A stretch of DNA of 7,779 nt from Mucilaginibacter sp. (GTDB lineage: Bacteria; Bacteroidota; Bacteroidia; Sphingobacteriales; Sphingobacteriaceae): NCBI GenBank assembly GCA_019235595.1, contig JAFAKI010000268.1, forward strand, positions 1 to 7,779, written 5' to 3'. Positions 5,405 through 7,779 of this stretch are shown here, in pieces. Within the stretch, counting starts at the first letter, position 1, and each line of letters starts with the position of its first letter. The position numbers were made by a program, and so were the translations under genes. A model generated the notes under the pieces. The model was not told the origin of the DNA. It did not search any database and was given only the letters and a program-made list of their open reading frames with translations.

Positions 5405-7150
5405 TTATACCGTCGTGCGAATTTTCAGCTCGTTTAATTGCTCATCAGCAATGGTCGAAGGTGAATCGATCATGATATCACGGCCAGAGTTATTCTTAGG
5501 GAAAGCGATCACATCACGAATAGAATCCAGTCCGGCAAAAATAGAGCACAAACGGTCAAACCCAAATGCAATGCCACCATGTGGCGGAGCGCCGTACTCG
5601 AAGGCATCCATCAGGAAGCCAAATTGTTTTTGCGCTTCTTCTTTGCTAAATCCAAGATGTTTAAACATCAGGGCCTGCAAGTCACGGTCGTGGATACGGA
5701 TCGAGCCGCCGCCAATTTCTGTACCGTTGATCACCAAGTCATATGCATTAGCACGCACGTTCTTCGGATCGGTATCCAGCAATGGAATATCTTCTGGTTT
5801 TGGTGAAGTGAACGGGTGGTGCATGGCATGGAAACGGCCAGTTTCTTCGTCCCATTCCAGCAACGGGAAGTCAACCACCCAAAGGGTAGCAAACTCATCT
5901 TTTTTACGCAGACCTAATTGATTGCCCATTTCCAAACGGAGCTCATTCAATTGTTTGCGGACCTTATCAGTTTGACCGGCAAGGATCAGCATTAAGTCGC
6001 CTTGTTCAGCTTCAAAAGCAGCTGCCCAGTTGGTCAGTTCATCTTCACTGTAAAATTTATCTACTGATGATTTTAAGGTACCATCGGTATTGTAACGGCA
6101 ATAAATCAAACCAGTAGCACCGATTTGCGGACGTTTCAGCCATTCGATTAGTTCGTCTAACTGTTTGCGGGTATAGCCGGCACAACCTTTAGCATTGATA
6201 CCAACCACCAGCTCGGCGTTATCAAATACACCAAAGCCTTTGCCCTTTACAATATCATTCAACTCCACAAACTGCATCCCAAAACGGATATCCGGCTTGT
6301 CGGATCCATACAGGCGCATGGCATCAGCATATTGCATGCGCGGGAATTTATCGAGATGGATATTCTTTACTGTTTTGAACAGGTGACGGGTTAATCCTTC
6401 AAAAATATGCAGGATATCTTCCTGGGTAATGAATGACAACTCGCAATCGATCTGGGTAAATTCAGGCTGACGATCAGCACGTAAATCCTCGTCCCTGAAA
6501 CATTTTACGATCTGGAAATAACGGTCGAACCCGCTTACCATCAGCAATTGCTTAAAGGTTTGAGGCGATTGCGGCAGGGCATAAAACTCGCCCGGGTTCA
6601 TACGGCTTGGCACCACAAAATCGCGCGCACCTTCCGGGGTCGATTTGATCAGTACCGGCGTTTCCACCTCGATAAAGTTCAATCCGTCCAGATATTTGCG
6701 CACTTCCTGCGCCATTTTGTGGCGAAGCACCATATTATTACGAATAGGGTTACGACGCAAATCAAGGTAACGGTATTTAGCGCGTAGTTCCTCACCCCCA
6801 TCGGTTTCGTCCTCGATCAGGAAAGGCGGAATTTTAGCGCCATTTAATATTTGTAGTTCTACTACTTCTATTTCGATCTCACCTGTCGGGATTCTTGTAT
6901 TCTTGCTTGCACGTTCTATTACTTTGCCGGTTACCTGTATCACAAATTCACGACCAAGTGAACGGCTTTTATCACGTAATGTACCATCACTATCAGCATT
7001 AAATACCAATTGAGTTAAACCATAGCGGTCGCGCACATCAATAAAAGTGAGTGCACCCAGGTCGCGCGATTTTTGCACCCATCCGCATAAAGTAACTTGC
7101 TGGCCCAAATGGCTGATATTTAATTCTCCGCAGGTATATGTCCGTAGCAT
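5405..7150 (-). CDS. aspS: Aspartate--tRNA ligase (aspartyl-tRNA synthetase)
   Basis: A 581-residue class II synthetase of bacterial type that charges tRNA-Asp in the cytoplasm. Order of parts: N-terminal OB-fold anticodon-binding domain (1-105, with [20 protein letters not shown]), hinge, catalytic domain starting with motif 1 (about 135-165), flipping loop TPEGARDF (171-178), QSPQTFKQ (194-201), motif 2 with [16 protein letters not shown] (218-233), the inserted bacterial GAD domain (about 287-415), and motif 3 GGIAFGFDR (525-533, R533 binding ATP). Length is close to the usual 585-590, and the start [10 protein letters not shown] aligns with family N-termini. L31 after the R-D pair, and K83-N84, are the residues found in tRNA-Asp-specific enzymes such as the E. 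coli one, whereas non-discriminating enzymes tend to have H and G there. A promoter with perfect -7 element lies 22 bases upstream. It probably heads an operon with the small ORF and the FKBP gene. Confidence 0.97.
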   Translation of the reverse strand: MLRTYTCGELNISHLGQQVTLCGWVQKSRDLGALTFIDVRDRYGLTQLVFNADSDGTLRDKSRSLGREFVIQVTGKVIERASKNTRIPTGEIEIEVVELQILNGAKIPPFLIEDETDGGEELRAKYRYLDLRRNPIRNNMVLRHKMAQEVRKYLDGLNFIEVETPVLIKSTPEGARDFVVPSRMNPGEFYALPQSPQTFKQLLMVSGFDRYFQIVKCFRDEDLRADRQPEFTQIDCELSFITQEDILHIFEGLTRHLFKTVKNIHLDKFPRMQYADAMRLYGSDKPDIRFGMQFVELNDIVKGKGFGVFDNAELVVGINAKGCAGYTRKQLDELIEWLKRPQIGATGLIYCRYNTDGTLKSSVDKFYSEDELTNWAAAFEAEQGDLMLILAGQTDKVRKQLNELRLEMGNQLGLRKKDEFATLWVVDFPLLEWDEETGRFHAMHHPFTSPKPEDIPLLDTDPKNVRANAYDLVINGTEIGGGSIRIHDRDLQALMFKHLGFSKEEAQKQFGFLMDAFEYGAPPHGGIAFGFDRLCSIFAGLDSIRDVIAFPKNNSGRDIMIDSPSTIADEQLNELKIRTTV

Positions 7151-7165
7151 ATCGTGTATTTATAA

Positions 7166-7179
7166 AAGTTTGCAAACTT
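7166..7179. repeat. Perfect 14-base palindrome in the aspS promoter
   Basis: AAGTTTGCAAACTT is its own reverse complement over all 14 bases. It overlaps most of the aspS -7 element (7173-7180) and the predicted transcription start, which is where a repressor operator would be placed. It may also simply be an accident of A/T-rich sequence around TTTG. Confidence 0.45.
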
Positions 7180-7203
7180 ACATTTTTGAGGTGAAAGCTG
7201 AAA
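7173..7203 (-). promoter_or_regulatory. aspS: Probable aspS promoter
   Basis: On the minus strand TAAGTTTG (7180-7173) matches the Bacteroidetes -7 element TAnnTTTG exactly. The base run TTTC (7203-7200) stands 19 bases upstream, one mismatch from a TTTG -33 element, and belongs to a heptamer repeat unit. The -7 element ends 22 bases before the aspS ATG, implying a leader of about 15-18 bases with no room for an attenuator or riboswitch. Confidence 0.55.
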
Positions 7204-7243
7204 GGTTAATTGAGGTGAAAGCTAAAAGGTGAAAGCTGAAAGG
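7185..7243. repeat. Heptamer tandem repeat TGAAAGS between aspS and the TPR gene
   Basis: On the plus strand 7-base units follow one another: TTTGAGG, TGAAAGC, TGAAAGG (7185-7205), a 3-base break (TTA), ATTGAGG, TGAAAGC, TAAAAGG, TGAAAGC, TGAAAGG (7209-7243). The core A-A-A-G is kept in six of eight units, with alternation of a final C or G. The two blocks look like a duplicated segment. The array fills the space between two divergent promoters and contains the presumed -33 region of aspS. Confidence 0.7.
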
Positions 7244-7283
7244 TTTTTGATTATTTTTAGAACGATGTTTTCTGGAAATGAAT

Positions 7284-7291
7284 TACTTTTA
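7284..7291 (+). promoter_or_regulatory. Weak candidate -7 element for the TPR gene
   Basis: TACTTTTA differs from TAnnTTTG at the last base only and ends 16 bases before the ATG at 7308, a spacing like that of the other promoters in this window. No TTG is present at the proper distance upstream, so this is a weak candidate. Confidence 0.25.
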
Positions 7292-7307
7292 AACCTAAGC
7301 TTTTCTT

Positions 7308-7775
7308 ATGAATATTTTAAAACTATTCGGCAAAGATTACCTAACTAAGAAAAGTGCTAAACTTTTCGATAAGGGCTATGCTGAATTTGAAAAAGGAAAT
7401 TATAAAAAGGCGGTCGATAATTTTTTAGACTCGTTAAGGGCATTGGAAGAGGCAGACATCGATCAATCTAAAAAGAATGAAGGGATAGCAAATAACTTGG
7501 CGATGCTGGCGCATACAAGAGGAAAAATCGGACAATTTGAATTGGCAGAACAAGACCTGGCGAGAGCATTAACTCTTAAGCCAGATGATGTAGGCATTTA
7601 TTGGAGCCTCGGCAGTCTGAAATTGGATCAAAATCAATTTAAAGAAGGAATCCCGATTTTTGAAAAAATGATCGAGCTAAGCCCCTTGGATTCAAATGGT
7701 CATTTTTTTAGAGGGGTTTGTATGCTGGAGTTAGGAAATATAGAGAGTCTATTCCTGACTTCGAAAAATCTTTAA
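7308..7775 (+). CDS. Tetratricopeptide repeat protein, apparently frameshifted near the window end
   Basis: The frame gives 155 residues without signal peptide or membrane segment, made of helical TPR units: about 16-49 (LFDKGYAEFEKGNYKKAVDNF), 58-93 (NEGIANNLAMLAHTRGKIGQ), 95-127 (GIYWSLGSLKLDQNQFKEGI) and a fourth from about 130. Typical TPR positions (W/L-G-Y/L-A-F-A-P) are visible, for example GYAEFEKGNYKKAVDNF. Such proteins are protein-binding scaffolds; the partner is unknown. The fourth repeat starts normally, but after LELG the frame yields NIESLFLTSKNL and a stop, which is not TPR-like, whereas another frame continues the repeat. The true protein is therefore probably longer and runs out of the window. 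It is transcribed away from aspS from a promoter that I can place only weakly. The start at 7308 is the first ATG after a stop-rich leader. Confidence 0.75.
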   Translation: MNILKLFGKDYLTKKSAKLFDKGYAEFEKGNYKKAVDNFLDSLRALEEADIDQSKKNEGIANNLAMLAHTRGKIGQFELAEQDLARALTLKPDDVGIYWSLGSLKLDQNQFKEGIPIFEKMIELSPLDSNGHFFRGVCMLELGNIESLFLTSKNL

Positions 7776-7779
7776 CGCT
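7736..7779 (+). pseudogene. Frameshifted continuation of the TPR gene
   Basis: From 7739 to the window end the next frame reads YRESIPDFEKSLT, which is exactly how a TPR unit continues after G-K/N (G-x-Y-x-E-A/S-I-x-D-F-x-K-A/S-L). Adding one base to the A-run at 7736-7738 (GGAAA before TAT) restores LELG-K-YRESIPDFEKSLT without a stop. Hence one base has been lost there, by true mutation or by a sequencing error in a homopolymer. Confidence 0.75.

Noticed and set aside
5205..5475. Plus-strand frames of 65 and 88 codons across the aspS 3' end
   Set aside because: They overlap the aspS 3' end and the 49-residue minus-strand ORF, have no promoter-like sequence and low-complexity, cysteine/phenylalanine-rich translations.
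7047..7232. Plus-strand frame of 61 codons running through the heptamer repeats
   Set aside because: Its first part is antisense to the conserved aspS start and the rest is translated repeat; no start signal is visible.
1..7779. Defence island, mobile element, CRISPR array or tRNA/rRNA genes
   Set aside because: No transposase, integrase, terminal inverted repeats, spaced identical repeats, cloverleaf or rRNA sequence was found; the genes are housekeeping or envelope types.

Overview
The window reads as chromosomal DNA of a Bacteroidetes bacterium, most likely a soil or freshwater member of the Sphingobacteriaceae (Mucilaginibacter/Pedobacter type). The evidence is the moderate G+C, the absence of Shine-Dalgarno sequences, several promoters of the Bacteroidetes form (TTG, about 20 bases, TAnnTTTG), A/T-symmetric terminators, and the protein mix: a DUF3471 serine hydrolase, secreted M20 amidohydrolase, FKBP lipoprotein, short LMW-PTP-like protein and tandem zinc-ribbon membrane proteins. 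The genus is inferred, not demonstrated.

Layout. (1) 2-499, plus strand: the C-terminal end of a beta-lactamase-type serine hydrolase cut by the window edge. (2) 500-663: a convergent intergenic region holding a bidirectional hairpin terminator and, on the minus strand, a near-ideal promoter only about 50 bases in front of it. Together they predict a small RNA of roughly 75 nt. (3) 664-1760, minus: a likely operon of two paralogous zinc-ribbon/single-TM proteins followed by a four-helix membrane protein whose start directly abuts the preceding stop. (4) 1828-2731, minus: a lipoprotein of unknown function tightly coupled to a short low-molecular-weight phosphotyrosine-phosphatase-like protein. 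(5) 2795-4650, minus: a secreted M20D metallo-amidohydrolase and a secreted NTF2/SnoaL-like protein. (6) 4734-7150, minus: aspS (aspartyl-tRNA synthetase), an unlisted 49-residue ORF, and an FKBP-type peptidyl-prolyl isomerase lipoprotein, closed by a strong hairpin terminator. (7) 7308-7779, plus: a divergent TPR protein that carries an apparent one-base deletion close to the window end.

The window is mostly ordinary housekeeping and envelope genes; I see no mobile element, CRISPR array, tRNA or rRNA. The points most worth a second look are the predicted small RNA at about 498-575, the 49-residue ORF between aspS and the FKBP gene, the duplicated zinc-ribbon/TM genes, two degenerate arrays of 7-base repeats in intergenic DNA (2756-2797 and 7185-7243), and the frameshift in the TPR gene.
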